A stretch of 64,000 nucleotides of DNA from Angiostrongylus vasorum (GCA_018806985.1 JADANN010000437.1:2134501-2198500); one strand, 5' to 3'; positions 54,401 through 63,894 are shown, counted from the stretch's first letter. The notes: a model not told the origin generated them from the letters alone. Program-made: numbers and translations.

Positions 54401-55729
54401 TGAGATGAAAGAATGTAGGATCACAAGTACATGCATAGGTCCCTGGATGGTTCACACATTTCTGTGAACAACCCGGTTCAAATGAAGAGCATTCGTCTAC
54501 ATCTGAATACGAAACGGAATCGTGAAGTACGTCGACGAACAAAGTAGAAGGTGACTGACGACCGCAAAAGTCATGATCTCTCCTAGCGTGTTATTGGACG
54601 AAAAGGTGCAAACCCTGCCCTTCTCTTATATGTCTTCGAAGGGGCGGACCGTAATGGGGCAGTGACCAATCATATGCGAGGTGACAATGCTACTATATTG
54701 TCAATTTTTGATTTACTGCCTACTACAATTTTTCGCGGCAGGGTAAAAAAAGCTTTCGGCGTTGATCAATCCCCTGAAGGATGCGCCATGCACTCGACTT
54801 CATTAAGTATTGTTGGAAGTGATTGAATGCATATCTGGCCTTTATCTCCTACTCTTAGCTAGTTTTCTATCAACCAGTGCCATCAGCAACTATCCGTCAC
54901 CCGGAGGACCTGCATGGCGTGGTGATGAAAACGTTGCCGCCGGAAGGGTTAATAGGTGTTCCATCTCCACTGCAGACACCTGCGGTACCGAGTTTTGCAA
55001 ATATCTCAGCACCATTGTGACTGCTACTATACTTCATGAATGCCTTTGTCTCACATTTTCGTTGGCAAAAGTTAACCAACATCGCTCTGTCTGCGTGAAA
55101 ATCAAGTGATAGCGATGAAAAAAATAATAGAAAACGAGTGATGACTAATGAACCATGAGAAGCATAATAACGAAACGGCAAACGATCGCAGACGATCCGT
55201 AGGCACTGCTAATATTTCGTTTTAAAGCACTGAACAATCAATGTTGTATTCTCGGTGAGAAGCTTTCAATAGAAACTGAAGGATAAAGCTTTTTGGCGTT
55301 GGTCAATCCCTGAGGGATGCGCCATTCAACTTCATTAATCATTGTTGAAGGTGATTGAATGCATATCTGGCCTTTACAACGACTCGCGGTGGCTTACGGA
55401 TGTATCGAGCCAGTGTTATTATCATCCCAGACAAGTCTGGTACCAATTTACCGACCCTGGAGGGATGGAAGGCTTCGCCTGGAGCGCCGGGATCGATTCC
55501 ATGTGTATTGCAGAGCGTCTCAGACCACTGCACTACACGCACTCCTCCTCCAAGTTTTCAGTATCCGTTTGAAATTAGCGGTGACAAAAGGAGAGAAAAG
55601 TACCAACCGATGCACTTTTTTAATTCGGTGTCGTAGTAAAATCCATCTAGACGACACTTGCAATGTCCACGTTTATCGCATTGTTCCAGTGGCCATTCTA
55701 AAAGCTTTAAACGTTTGCGGTGGAATGTC
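39452..55729 (-). CDS. LDL-receptor-related protein (LRP/megalin family), partial
   Basis: Ten exons on the minus strand: 55729-55608 (EGF-like, [14 protein letters not shown]), 54502-54365 (calcium-binding [19 protein letters not shown]), 54302-54180, 53999-53839 ([34 protein letters not shown]), 48161-47991 ([33 protein letters not shown]), 47542-47423 ([12 protein letters not shown]), 47347-47238 ([20 protein letters not shown]), 42994-42829 ([23 protein letters not shown], then [14 protein letters not shown]), 41864-41794 ([14 protein letters not shown], completing an LDLa domain) and 39636-39452 (LDLa with [16 protein letters not shown]). Phases agree at the junctions checked. Order EGF, six-bladed YWTD propeller, EGF, LDLa is typical of these endocytic receptors, which bind ligands at the cell surface and need EGF/propeller modules for release. 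About 40 residues of one blade between 53839 and 48161 were not found. Exon 54302-54180 has a homopolymer frameshift. The 3' end is uncertain: the last frame stops at 39452-39454 without a membrane segment, or a donor at GTTTCAG or GTGAACG leads to unseen exons. Upstream exons must lie beyond 55729. Confidence 0.9.
40060..40755. mobile_element. Family C palindrome split by a family A insertion
   Basis: The left arm (minus) runs from GAAACCACAAGGATGCTAAA through ACCCTTTCCGGGAGCTTATG to 40220. The right arm (plus) resumes at 40539 with ACGATGCTGTCAGCAATCACC and runs to GTACTTGTATTTCACA at 40755. The interruption is a family A copy flanked by an exact 13-bp duplication, so the palindrome existed before the SINE arrived. 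It lies between the last two LDLa exons of the LRP gene. Confidence 0.8.
40208..40551 (+). mobile_element. Family A SINE-like repeat with exact 13-bp target-site duplication
   Basis: TAACGATGCTGTC at 40208-40220 is repeated at 40539-40551. Between them is a family A copy with head GCGCGTGTGGCGCAGTGGTTG and a tail that continues past GAGAGCTTTCATCG into an A9 run and CTCTAAAGC. The A-rich 3' end plus variable-length duplication is the signature of LINE-driven retroposition. Confidence 0.9.
40800..40935. repeat. Family D dispersed repeat, diverged
   Basis: GGTTATCGCCACGTTGTGGC with GGTGTTCCTGCGCG and GCCAGGTTGAGAACGAG resembles 45470-45630 and, less well, 59575-59700. No tRNA-like head is evident. 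Nature unknown. Confidence 0.4.
41075..41345 (+). mobile_element. Family B SINE-like repeat, 3' truncated
   Basis: The head GCGCATCGCCCAGTGGTAGTG is good. The body includes CTGTACTATCCCCACC and GAAATCCCTCAAGTTGAACC. The 3' third is missing or degraded. The minus side overlaps the small antisense frames. Confidence 0.75.
41375..41460. repeat. AAT/ATT trinucleotide repeat with inverted symmetry
   Basis: AACAACAATAATAATG is followed by AATTATTATTATTG and later TACCATTATTATTG. It can fold on itself and lies within an LRP intron. Confidence 0.8.
43905..44135. repeat. Family D repeat, copy 1
   Basis: Matches 45640-45870 in the same orientation: AAAGTCGCATAGTGGCAAATC, GACTTTAGCCAAGCTGACC, CACAATGGCTTAACC, TTCCGAAAAATGGAGA and CACACAACCA. 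The copies are roughly 80 percent identical by eye and both lie in the large LRP intron between 47238 and 42994. Confidence 0.65.
44555..44854 (-). mobile_element. Family A SINE-like repeat with 8-bp target-site duplication
   Basis: AAGGCATA flanks the element (44555-44562 and 44847-44854). The tail is ATGAAGCTCTCGGCGTTGATC. Near the head, a (TG)n run of about 8 units precedes ATGCAGTGGCGCCTCC. It lies in an LRP intron in the sense orientation of that gene. Confidence 0.8.
45470..45870. repeat. Family D repeat, longer copy
   Basis: Contains both the 5' block (TTTACCGCCTCATCGTGG, GGTGTTCCCGGGTGTCGAGC, CTAAGTTGAGGAGTCC) and the 3' block shared with 43905-44135 (GTCGCATGGTGGCAAATC, CTTTAGCCAGGCTGACCTCG). 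It shows the two blocks belong to one dispersed element of at least 400 bp. Confidence 0.6.
48295..48550 (+). mobile_element. Family A SINE-like repeat, strongly diverged
   Basis: The B-box-like TAGATTCGATCCCGC is followed by TCGGCAAATTGGTGC, AACTTGTCTGAAAGGATA and CACGAATTGATCA. The head GGCGCGCGTAAAGTAATG is altered. It lies in an LRP intron. Confidence 0.6.
49215..49330 (-). mobile_element. Family A tail fragment
   Basis: GTAAAGTTTTGTCGTTGATC with AATCCTCTAGGGATGGCG and GGGCTTTATAATGAC matches the distal third of family A; the rest is lost. Confidence 0.5.
49461..49645. mobile_element. Inverted pair of Penelope hammerhead-like remnants
   Basis: Minus copy at 49461-49500 (read on minus as CTCTGAAGAAAGCTAAATCC then GTCAAGACATCAGC). 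Plus copy at 49598-49640 (GCTTCTTCATCT, then GACGAAATCCGCCGAAGCGTC). They face each other across about 100 bp, echoing the larger palindrome at 61276-62582. Confidence 0.55.
49730..49860 (-). mobile_element. Family A head-half fragment
   Basis: ACCAATTTTCCGACACCAGA with GAATAGAGGGCATG and CCATTGTGCTGCATGCGC corresponds to the head half of family A in minus orientation. Confidence 0.45.
50720..51200 (-). pseudogene. Mariner-family transposase relic
   Basis: The first minus frame reads [20 protein letters not shown] then [20 protein letters not shown], matching the region around the second catalytic segment (KKV...W...G...LLP...T...YC.QLD). After a frameshift comes [14 protein letters not shown], the conserved HPPYSPDL motif near the third catalytic Asp. 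Stops and frameshifts show it is dead. It lies in the 5.7-kb LRP intron. Confidence 0.65.
51595..51815 (-). mobile_element. Family C minus arm
   Basis: ACTGATGCAGAGATATTTGC and AAAACTCGGACCCCAGGCC form the outer end. The reversed head GATTACCCTTAACGGGGC and the inner block ATCAGCAATCATCCGTCAAC are followed by GTTAGGCTGACGCTG. Confidence 0.68.
51880..52075. mobile_element. Family C element, short palindromic form
   Basis: The outer end on the left (ATACAATCACTGTGATTCTG) pairs with AGTGGTTGTATTTCGTAT on the right. The left arm retains CAAACCCGTGATTAATC, and the right side has CTCAGCTTAACTGGGCTC, as in the centre of the 11.2-kb palindrome. Confidence 0.6.
54748..54842 (-). mobile_element. Family A tail fragment
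   Basis: AAAGCTTTCGGCGTTGATCA through GCATATCTGGCCTTTATC, then cut off. The GGCAGGGTA word just before it also flanks the copy at 4738. It lies in the LRP intron between 55608 and 54502. Confidence 0.7.
54880..55035 (+). mobile_element. Family C plus arm
   Basis: CATCAGCAACTATCCGTCAC is followed by the head GCATGGCGTGGTGATGAAAA and GGTGTTCCATCTCCACTGC. It ends GTTTTGCAAATATCTCAGC. It abuts the truncated family A fragment at 54748. Confidence 0.7.
55281..55535 (-). mobile_element. Family A SINE-like repeat
   Basis: The tail GGATAAAGCTTTTTGGCG, body GTATCGAGCCAGTG and CCCAGACAAGTCTGGTACC, and head CACTGCACTACACGCAC are present. It lies about 75 bp downstream (in LRP sense) of the 55729-55608 exon. 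Confidence 0.82.
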
Positions 55730-56379
55730 CTGGATACATTTCAGTTAGAAGAAAATTCGTACCAACGAAGATGTTCTCAAAACTTCTTTACGTTCAACTG
55801 TCTCTTTTATCTTTTTTCTTTGTGTTCAAGCGACAAGTTCTTCTTCGATTGAACAGGTAAAAGTCCAAAATGACAAAATTCAGAATGTATTGTTATTTCA
55901 CTGAAAAATATAAGCGCTTTCAAAACTGACCCTCATCAGGACGCGTTTTGATCGAGGTGGTTTTCAAAACACAATCACTGCCATTTCGATGAGCAAGCAA
56001 TGAAAGCATTGATATTTCGAGCTAAAAAATTGTGTTTCATCTCAACATTATCTTTCCCCAGTTGTTGCATAGTTCTGTATAATATTACTGGCTAGTTTAC
56101 TGATGTGACAAAATTTTACACATCAGTAGATAATTTCGACACTGAAAAGGGCCACTCAAGCCCTGATCCGTGCTAGGTCGGACTATAGATGTTCTTACAC
56201 GAATTTTCCGGGATTCCAAGGAGTATCATGTTCGATCAGCACTTGCGAAGACACAATCATCAAAGACAACCGAGACCACTCAAAAAATTCGAACTGCTTT
56301 GTGAATGATGAATGGATGGAAGAAGTAGTGGGAACCACACGATATGTGAAGATGGAACGAAGTGGTTAGTGATACAGTC

Positions 56380-56660
56380 CGTGAGGAAGCAAGGTGCCGG
56401 CTCGGTCACTCTCCAGCGCTCCTCCCCCAGTAAACGTTAGGACGTATTAGCTTGGCTACCTTCAAGATTGCAAGGAGAATAGACTCAAGCAGTACTCTAT
56501 AACATTGATAAAGAACGCGAAACCCTCAAGAAGCAGTCGAAACAATATGCGAAATATACGAAGACGACTCTCTTCGACGAATGCGAGGAAAACGGATCAA
56601 ATTCAAGAAGTGTCGGGATCCACGCAATTGATGTGGTTATGGATCATGTAATAAATATTC
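56380..56660 (+). mobile_element. Family B SINE-like repeat, head lost
   Basis: AACCCTCAAGAAGCAGTCG, CGAATGCGAGGAAAACGGATC and AAGAAGTGTCGGGATCCACG are the 3' landmarks. The 5' part is scrambled. Confidence 0.55.
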
Positions 56661-56929
56661 CATAATAACAATCTTCAGTCAATAGCCTTGACGGTTTAAC
56701 AACTCAACGTGGCACGAGAGTTCTCGTGGTCGGCGACGCATCTCAGGACCCTAGGAAAAAAGTGCCCATCGAGCCACTAAAGTGCCAATAAACGGAGATG
56801 AAAAATCATAAGTCGAATAATATTTGAGAACGCCAGAACTTTGATCCATTGTTAGTTGGTTTTACTAAACCAGTAGCTTCAAATTTCACTCAAAATTTCA
56901 TTTTTAAACACTAATTCACACATTGCGCG

Positions 56930-57020
56930 GATTCAAGCGCTTCTTTCATTCATTTCATTTTCTAGCACTCTTCATTCATTGCTGCTTAAAGATATCATCG
57001 TGATGAATATTGCTGTGTAT
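56930..57020 (-). mobile_element. Family B 3' fragment
   Basis: GCGCGGATTCAAGCGCTTC, TTCATTTCATTTTCTAGC and GCTGCTTAAAGATATCATCG are a degraded 3' end of family B in minus orientation. Confidence 0.4.
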
Positions 57021-57395
57021 TGATCGAGATGTTTCTGCATGGAATTCTGGATACCTATTTTTCCAACGTTTATTTATTTGTCATACGTTTTATTTGTTGA
57101 TTCTTTTCATTGTTATTCGTCAGCGTTGTGTAACGGGAATTACCTTGACAGCCTCCTTGCATGTTTTATATTCGCTCTCCAATAAGCAGTCTACATACGT
57201 TTGAATGATCAAGCAATCATAGGACGATGACTTCACATTGCTAGGCATAGTAACACCTGAAAGTATTCCGCTAGTCATTGATCAGTAACCCTCGAAAAAT
57301 TCAACAGTATGCAATTCTCTCCGAGCAGTAAACACTTCAACAGATTGTTTATCTTGGGGAGCTCATAGCCACCCGACACCACTCTGAGCACGAAC

Positions 57396-57590
57396 ATTTA
57401 GATATATACACACACAAGCACACATACACACACACACACACCACACACACCCTGCACACACACAGATACGCACACGCACACAAACCCCAAATATACATAT
57501 ACACACACGCATGCACACACACGTACACACATACACACATACACATGAAAATACAAATCGGCACATGCACACACACCAGCGAACGGACAG
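57396..57590. repeat. (CA)n-rich microsatellite
   Basis: About 190 bp of CA dinucleotides with interruptions. The Cys/Val-rich minus-strand frames across it are low-complexity artefacts. Confidence 0.93.
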
Positions 57591-57599
57591 CTGATTCCA

Positions 57600-59320
57600 A
57601 GTGACTATTTGTTGACTATCTCCAGGCAATAAATGGGTGGCGATTTACCAGAACGCTATCTACGATTTCCACGTAGAGAAATATTTCATGAATCGTCGGT
57701 TTTAAATTTTGTGGAAATTGGCAAGATACATCTCAACATTTAGCGTTATGCCAACATTAAAAAGATTGACAGGGATAAGATAACGAAGTAACAGTGCTGA
57801 ATTTCAGGAAGGGCTAAAAAAAGACTTCTTCTTCAAATCGGCTGGAGATCATCACATTAATGTGTAGGATGTTTTACAACTCCGCCAATACAGAAGGTTT
57901 TCGACGTGGAGTTCCAATATGTTACTGTTTAGAACAGCAAGTTCGAACCACCCCATTCTAGAAGCGGATAGCTGAGAATACAAAGGAAGTCGTTCGAAGG
58001 CGCAACTCCACGTCGGTAAAACTTCTCGACGTCCTCATCAAAAAATCTTAAATTCGCAATCAACATACCAAAAATCTGACAAGGCATTATCATCTCCATT
58101 TTGTGAGCATAAGGTTTTAATCGAGCCAAGTATCATCTTTATAAAATAAGTGTTGGTCGATTTGAACAATGACTGTGGATTAATCTACACGTAACTGATC
58201 CTAAAGAAGACGATAAACCTGAAAAACCGATGGAAAGGAATAGAAGTCGTCGGATGCTTCATCATGCCTGCCTAGTTCGCCATGTCAACATTGTCGGTGA
58301 TCAGAAACAAAGTTGAGTAGAACGATGTGAAAGGACTTTACAACCTCGTTGACGAACCAACTAGAAGAAAACGGAGACCTTTTGGCACGAAGTTCACCTA
58401 TTTAACTCCATAGCTCGTTTTTTGCTTCTAGGGACACTTCAGTGACACCGAGGTTATGCAAGCAGAGCGGGAGTGGACTCGAAATGATCAGGAACAGGAC
58501 TGTTCAGCTTATACGAACGATGGTAATTTAGGCCGGAAATTTAACATGATCTAACGGCGAATGCATGGTAAATGTTGGCATTGACAGTAGGCACTACGGA
58601 ATTCTAGAAGAACAACAACTGATTTAGCACTTTAATTATCAGACTTCTTTCGTGCAGATATGAGCGATTGAGCTCTTCGTGCTTCTCGCGTGAGGAGTTC
58701 CGACACCTACAATGACTTGGAGAAGCTACTGGCATTGAATTGATCCAATGACGAATGTTTTCACAGGAGATACAAGTGATCAAGTGACAAATAATTATAA
58801 TCTACTTAGAAATGCTTTAATAATGAGAAAAAATATTGTTGGGAACAAGAAGAAGAAAGGTTGAAAAGGTTGGCAGAATTCTTGAAATAGACCTTTTTAC
58901 AATAAATCTCCTAGAGAAGCCTAAAAGTTTTTGAAAGCATTCAACAAAGGCAATTCGACTTGTGACTCTGCCCAAAAGAAAGGAACAAATGGATTTTGAT
59001 TATCGATCTAGATTCCACCTACCAGGAATCTCATCACGAAGAGTGTTTGTCCGATTCACAAAACATTCTCTGAGTTTCACATCTCTGAAATATTCTTTCT
59101 TCTGTCTAACGATATAAGCATTAACAACAGAGCCTGTATTTGTTTTGCACTTTGGCGACTTGTTTTTATAAACAATAGTACAGTCCCCATCACAATGTCA
59201 AACTTACTGGTATTGTGCTGAAAAGCCAAGGTATTTTTCCGTGGAATTCCCACGACCGTCTTTCTATTAATTCCGTCATTGACCAATGTTTGGCTGGGTA
59301 GAGTGCGGTCAACTTAGGCA
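57600..59320. other. No gene recognised
   Basis: No domain-bearing exon found. A minus frame at 57929-58129 contains DEDVEKFYRRGVAPSND, faintly like the C-terminus of mariner transposases, but this is too weak to call. Confidence 0.4.
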
Positions 59321-59325
59321 CTCCA

Positions 59326-59372
59326 GGCTCTGAGGAAGGCGAAATCCGCCGAAAAGTCGACTTTTCCGTGGA
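59326..59372 (+). mobile_element. Penelope hammerhead-like 3' motif
   Basis: GGCTCTGAGGAAGGCGAAAT then CCGCCGAAAAGTCGACTTTT. The helix II-like GGCG/CGCC pair and GAAA block are retained. It is preceded by GGTCAACTTAGGCACTCC, as in other Penelope 3' ends here. Confidence 0.6.
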
Positions 59373-59559
59373 ATATATGAGAAATATGTGCAAGATTACT
59401 TCATGATCGTCTCTAGAAGTATAAACCAGCCTTACTGCCTTGCTAATGTATAGAACACTCCACTTTGGATGACCCTTCCGAAAGGGGACGACGATGAACT
59501 CCTGCTAAACAAGAATACCCATTTGTTCCCTTAATGCGATGAACTGTCAAGTGTGAATT

Positions 59560-59790
59560 TGTGCCATTTCACGGAGTCAGTCTGGTGTGCTATGCTGGCA
59601 AGCTGTTTTCTCCGGTGTCGAACTTGGTGACCTATAGCAGAGTGTTTGCCTTCGGAATAGCTCATTCAAGTTGAGAAGTTCAACATGTCCATCGAATCAG
59701 TCCTAACGGAGAACGCAGCAATTCTCGCCGCGGATTCAGGGAACAACCGAGAAGTGCTGTTTCAAGTATTCGGAAAAAAAAACTTTCCAC
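59560..59790. repeat. Family D repeat, diverged
   Basis: CTCCGGTGTCGAACTTGGTG, GAGTGTTTGCCTTCGGAATAG and CAAGTTGAGAAGTTC resemble 45500-45600 in the same order. Low conservation. Confidence 0.35.
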
Positions 59791-59799
59791 AATTAGCAG

Positions 59800-60875
59800 A
59801 ATATTGGGTAAGTGGAGATTTTCATGGACCTCTTGTGTAAGAAAGCCTGTTGTAATATTCGCTATAACACTCCGTTACTATATACATTCCTAACTTTTAA
59901 ATTCGTAAAAAGCATCTAGGGCTTCACCATCTCCAAGGAATATTGTCAATTATCGATCGATTTCCCTCGATCCACGAGTCATTCATGTTAAGAAAAACCT
60001 TCAATGCACGTCTTATATAGTCTCTATGGTCAAAGCCTTTGAAGTATTCTTCTATTCAAAACAATAAAAACCACTAAAGAAAGGTGCTACCTTTCAATCT
60101 GAGACAAGCAGACCAATTCCTCTCTTACAAGGCTCAGAAAACTCTCCTCACACATTCCTTCGTATATTCGCTCCACATTTGGCGCTCGTGATCTCCTGAA
60201 ATTATCTAACATACCGAAGACCGATCCGATGTTCTTTTTTTTTGATAATTGCTGATAACCTTCCTAAAACTGGATCAATTGAAAGCTTGAGAACTTCATA
60301 AATCTATAGAAGACGCCTTAGCAACCACTTTTGTTCTACCATCTTTCCGACGTAAAACCAACAAAGTGTTAACAATGTATTTCTCCTTAAAAAAAAATAC
60401 CTAATGTTTCAATTCGCATTCATGAAGACCCCAAGTATTGATGCATCAAAATCTTAACATTGCACTCTGTGACAATATTCCACGGCCTTCCTTTACCGAC
60501 GGGTCCCAGGCCGTTATCCCCAGAGCTGTATGCCACTGAATTAGGTGGGAGAGGCACTTTCCTCCTACGTCGATGCATACAGAGATAAGCTTCCTGACCC
60601 AGCCGTATCGCATTGATATGTTCACCCTCTTATGTACTCCCATGGATTTCTATGTGTTTTCGTAGACTGTGTCATTTACACTGACGAGTTTTCCGATTTT
60701 TTAGCCGTGATTTCCTGTACAGCACAGGCGTTTCTCACAAACCAAGGAAGAGCGCCTTTAGTAGCATTAGTAGCACAGGTGAAAATGTTGCTAAAACTTT
60801 ATGGTTATTCTAGGCTACACAAGTCTGAAGGTCTTTAGTGATGATCTGCAGTTATTCTGCATTAAAATGATTGAA
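59800..60875. other. No gene recognised
   Basis: A GC-richer island at 60470-60640 has a 65-codon minus frame (YGWVRKLISVCIDVGGKC) that may be another old repeat. Nothing else identified. Confidence 0.35.
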
Positions 60876-60879
60876 GGTC

Positions 60880-61110
60880 TAGTCTTACAGAATAAGAAAT
60901 GCAATTACAATACAATGAGTTGCGGTGGTCCACCTATATATCATATCAATGGGTTTATTGTCCCAGACAAGTCTGGTACCAATTTTGCAACTCCAGAGCG
61001 TGGAGTATACAGTGAGTCCGGGACCTGGATTCGAACCAGCGATGGATCCACTTTGTATTGCAGGAGATCTCTAACCAATGCTGAACGCGTTCCCCCATGC
61101 TCAGAAATGA
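60880..61110 (-). mobile_element. Family A SINE-like repeat, diverged
   Basis: TGAGTTGCGGTGGTCCACC, GTCCCAGACAAGTCTGGTACC and CCAGAGCGTGGAG are followed by a head region with a tRNA-like GGATTCGAACCAGCG and AACGCGTTCCCCCATGC. Read on minus, this head carries a better B-box (GGTTCGAATCC) than most copies. Confidence 0.7.
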
Positions 61111-61275
61111 TTGAGGAAAGGATAGCCCACCTAATCTTTTTTTTTGCAAAAAATCATCTGTTGCTTCCCCCTTCCTCATTTCCAGTACATTTCTTTACTG
61201 TAATTCCCAAGAGCGAATTTCTGTTAAGCTCGGCGTTAATCAATAATTCACGGTTATCTTAAAGGGTAAACACGA

Positions 61276-62582
61276 AAGCTGACGTTTCGGTGGATTTCGC
61301 CTTCTTCAGAGTCTATAAAGGTCAACTTGACTGCAATCTCGTCAGCCAAAGGCCGCCGTAACCTCAGCAGAAAAACTGTCAATGCTCAATTTTAATAGAA
61401 TAGCAAAAAGTTTTTTTTCAGATAGTCATCGTTTTTTATGAGTCTTGCACTTATTCACGGAGGTCAATCACGTAGGGTTTACATGGGTGAGAAATATCCT
61501 TTGTGAGGTTAAAAGAACAGTCTCAGACATTTGTGTGGTCACATTTGATAACAATGCATTCTTTCCTGCGGTCCATCTTTAGACTTTTGGAATTTATCTA
61601 AAATGCCTTAAAACGGTTACGCGTTGATTTTTTACATTCCGATGCTACAATGGTGAATGTTCATTGTTACGTCTTTGTGTCTTATGCATGCCTAAAGCAG
61701 TGTTTTGCTTCACTTTAAGTTTCCCAAACAAGTTCTGCTTTACGTGAGAGCGAGTGCTCTACCAGTTTTGCCAGCATTCTCGTCACCACAGGCTTTACAA
61801 GAGATTACTACATCGTAACCGAACTGATACAATCGTCATCTATACCGCTAGGGCAATTTATTCAATTTTGCTTTGGGGATAGACGGTCAAAGAGGCCGTT
61901 ACGAACTAGTTGGCGCACTAGAGTGCTCGGTGGTATATCAAACAATGCTACCCGTTTATCTTGAAACCGACCGTGTCTATACCTAGCGTCAAAATGCATA
62001 ATTTGCCCTCATCACGGTAGAGATGGTGATTGCTTCAATTTGGCTACAGTATAGCTAATCTCTTGTAAAGTGTACGGTGACGAGTACGTTGGCGAAATTG
62101 AAAGACAGCTCCGCGCCCGCGTAAAAGAGAACTTATTTGGGAAGCATAAAGTGTAACCAAATACTCCACTAAGCACGTAGGACAGAAGGGTATAACAGCG
62201 AAGATTTCGAAGTAAAAGTGGCTATCCTCGCACAGGAATCTAAAACATCAGCGCGTGAGCTCTCAAGGCCTTTTGGATAAATCGGGAAAATTCTAAAGAT
62301 GAACCGCAGGGTTGAGTGCCTTTTTATGACGCATGACTAACAGATATCTGAGACTGTTCTTTTAATCTGACAGGAGACATTCCTAATCCATGTGAACTCT
62401 TCGTGCGTGGTCTTCTTCAACAAATGGAAGACCAATAAAAACGGAGAGTAACTTAAGAATTAATTGAAAATGAGCCTTAGCGGCTTTCAATTGAGGTCAT
62501 GGAGCTACCTGGCTGACCAGCAGTCAACTTGAGCTTTTCAGGCCTTGAAGAAGGGGGGAATCCGCCGAAACGTCAGCTTTCG
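61276..62582. mobile_element. Palindrome of two Penelope-like 3' fragments
   Basis: The left arm (minus, 61276 to about 61970) runs from a hammerhead-like motif (61276-61311) through 3' untranslated sequence to the endonuclease region. The right arm (plus, about 61985-62582) has the same order reversed, ending in a second hammerhead-like motif at 62541-62582. Matching words include TTAAAAGAACAGTCTCAGA on both arms. In the right arm, coding sequence is visible as GDEYVGEIERQLRARVKENL but has stops. It is two 5'-truncated copies joined head to head. Confidence 0.72.
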
Positions 62583-62784
62583 GGAAAGAATAGGTCGTAC
62601 ATCTCGTGTTGCTAAGCAGGAGAACATTGAATATTTTATTACATCTCATCCGTTCTACTAGTATATAAAATGAGAAGAACTTAGCAATGAATGAGAAATT
62701 TTATTCGACCTCATTCGATCAGCTTACGCCCACCAATCGGAATCATCGTGAGGACAACAGTGTCGAATTAAGTAATAAAAAGGA

Positions 62785-63012
62785 TCAAGCTTTCAGCGTT
62801 GACCCATCCCTGAGAGATGAGCCATGCATTCGACTTCGTTAAGCATCGTTGGAGGGTAGCCTGCCGATGTATCGACCCAGTGATGCTGTCCTGCAAGACA
62901 AGTCTGGTACCAGTTTGCCAACCCCGGAGAAATGGAGTTGGCCAGGGGGTACAAGGATCGATCCTATGTGTATTGTAGGGCGTTTCCGAGCACTGTACTA
63001 CACTCGCCCATG
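62785..63012 (-). mobile_element. Family A SINE-like repeat, internally deleted
   Basis: The tail GGATCAAGCTTTCAGCGTTG, the body jumping from TCGTTGGAGG to GTAGCCTGCCGATGTATCG (loss of about 35 bp), and the head GAGCACTGTACTACACTCGCCC are visible. Confidence 0.78.
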
Positions 63013-63132
63013 AATTAAGTAATATAAACACTCAGTGTAGATCAAATATACCTATGGCAGATCTAAATATACATAGCTATTGTCGTCTCCTCGCAAGAAT
63101 TGATCAAGTATGAAAGAGGAAAGTAAGAATAC

Positions 63133-63328
63133 CTGCAGTCAGGATGGACCCCTATGGTACACCGTTTGTATTCTCTGAAGCGAACACACAGTCGTTCAAT
63201 ATCACTGAGTGGCGGGTGCAGAACGTAGCGGTCTGCATTTGCGTACTCTACAAGCGAACTGGCGCACTGCAGTGAGATAGCCTCCTCAAAAAGATCGCAC
63301 TGGTCCGACGTCGTTTTCGACGAGCAAC
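63133..63328 (-). CDS. DUF19 (T20D4.11-like) domain exon, partial gene
   Basis: One exon bounded by acceptor TTAGTTACAG and donor GTATTC (phase 1 in, phase 2 out). It encodes 65 residues with six cysteines: CSSKTTSDQCDLFEEAISLQ, then CASSLVEYANADRY, PPLSDIERLCVRFREYKRC and HPDCR. The spacing (Cys...LxxC...L...P-S...ELxxLC..Y..YxxC...C) resembles the nematode DUF19/T20D4.11-like secreted domain. The second half of the domain and the signal peptide would be on other exons; the downstream side (below 63133) is filled by repeats and no continuation was found. Function of the family is unknown. Confidence 0.55.
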
Positions 63329-63418
63329 CTGTAACTAATATTCTTTTCCTCTTTCTTACATTATAAATAATTCTCTTTTGCACACAGTGATTGTTAAAAT
63401 ATCACGGAACGTCTTCAC

Positions 63419-63785
63419 TGATACAACCATAATGATGCTGAGATATTTCCAAAACTCCGGACCGCAGGTGTCTGCGGTAGGGAACGTTCGCGCTATTACC
63501 CTTTCCGGTGAGCTCACGCGTTCACCACCACATGTGGGCCCTTCGTTTCGCTTATCTCAGCCAGTTTTCTATCTACCAGTGCCATCATCAGTCACCCGTC
63601 AATGGGATTGATAGAACTGATATATAGGCGGAACGAATGACCTGCATGATGTGGTGGTCAACGCGTTAGCCACCGGAAACGGTAATAGCACGTTCGTTCC
63701 CCACCGCAGACACCTGCGGTCCGCAGTTTTGCGAATATCTCAGCATCATTGTGTTTGTATCACATATAGTACGTTGCCGTTAAAA
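63419..63785. mobile_element. Family C palindromic element, compact form
   Basis: The left arm (minus) runs from TGATACAACCATAATGATGC through ACACCTGCGG-like GGACCGCAGGTGTCTGCGG and ACCCTTTCCGGTGAGCTCAC to ATCAGTCACCCGTCAATGG. The right arm (plus) runs from GCATGATGTGGTGGTCAACG through CACCGCAGACACCTGCGG to CTCAGCATCATTGTG and TTGTATCA. The two tRNA-like heads face each other across only about 100 bp. Confidence 0.8.
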
Positions 63786-63894
63786 AATCGTAATAGGCAG
63801 CAACTAAAAAGTCACCATTGTGATCTCTTCATTGATTTTGACAGTTGTGCATTGAAAAGTGCGTAATACTTCTAAGTGGGCGCATGTATGGCAA

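Noticed and set aside
57349..57629. Cys/Val-rich minus-strand open frames that look like a membrane or metallothionein-like protein
   Set aside because: They are translations of the (CA)n microsatellite at 57396-57590; low complexity, no start context.
57929..58129. Possible mariner C-terminus (DEDVEKFYRRGV)
   Set aside because: Only a few residues match and the following sequence does not; no upstream transposase motifs nearby.
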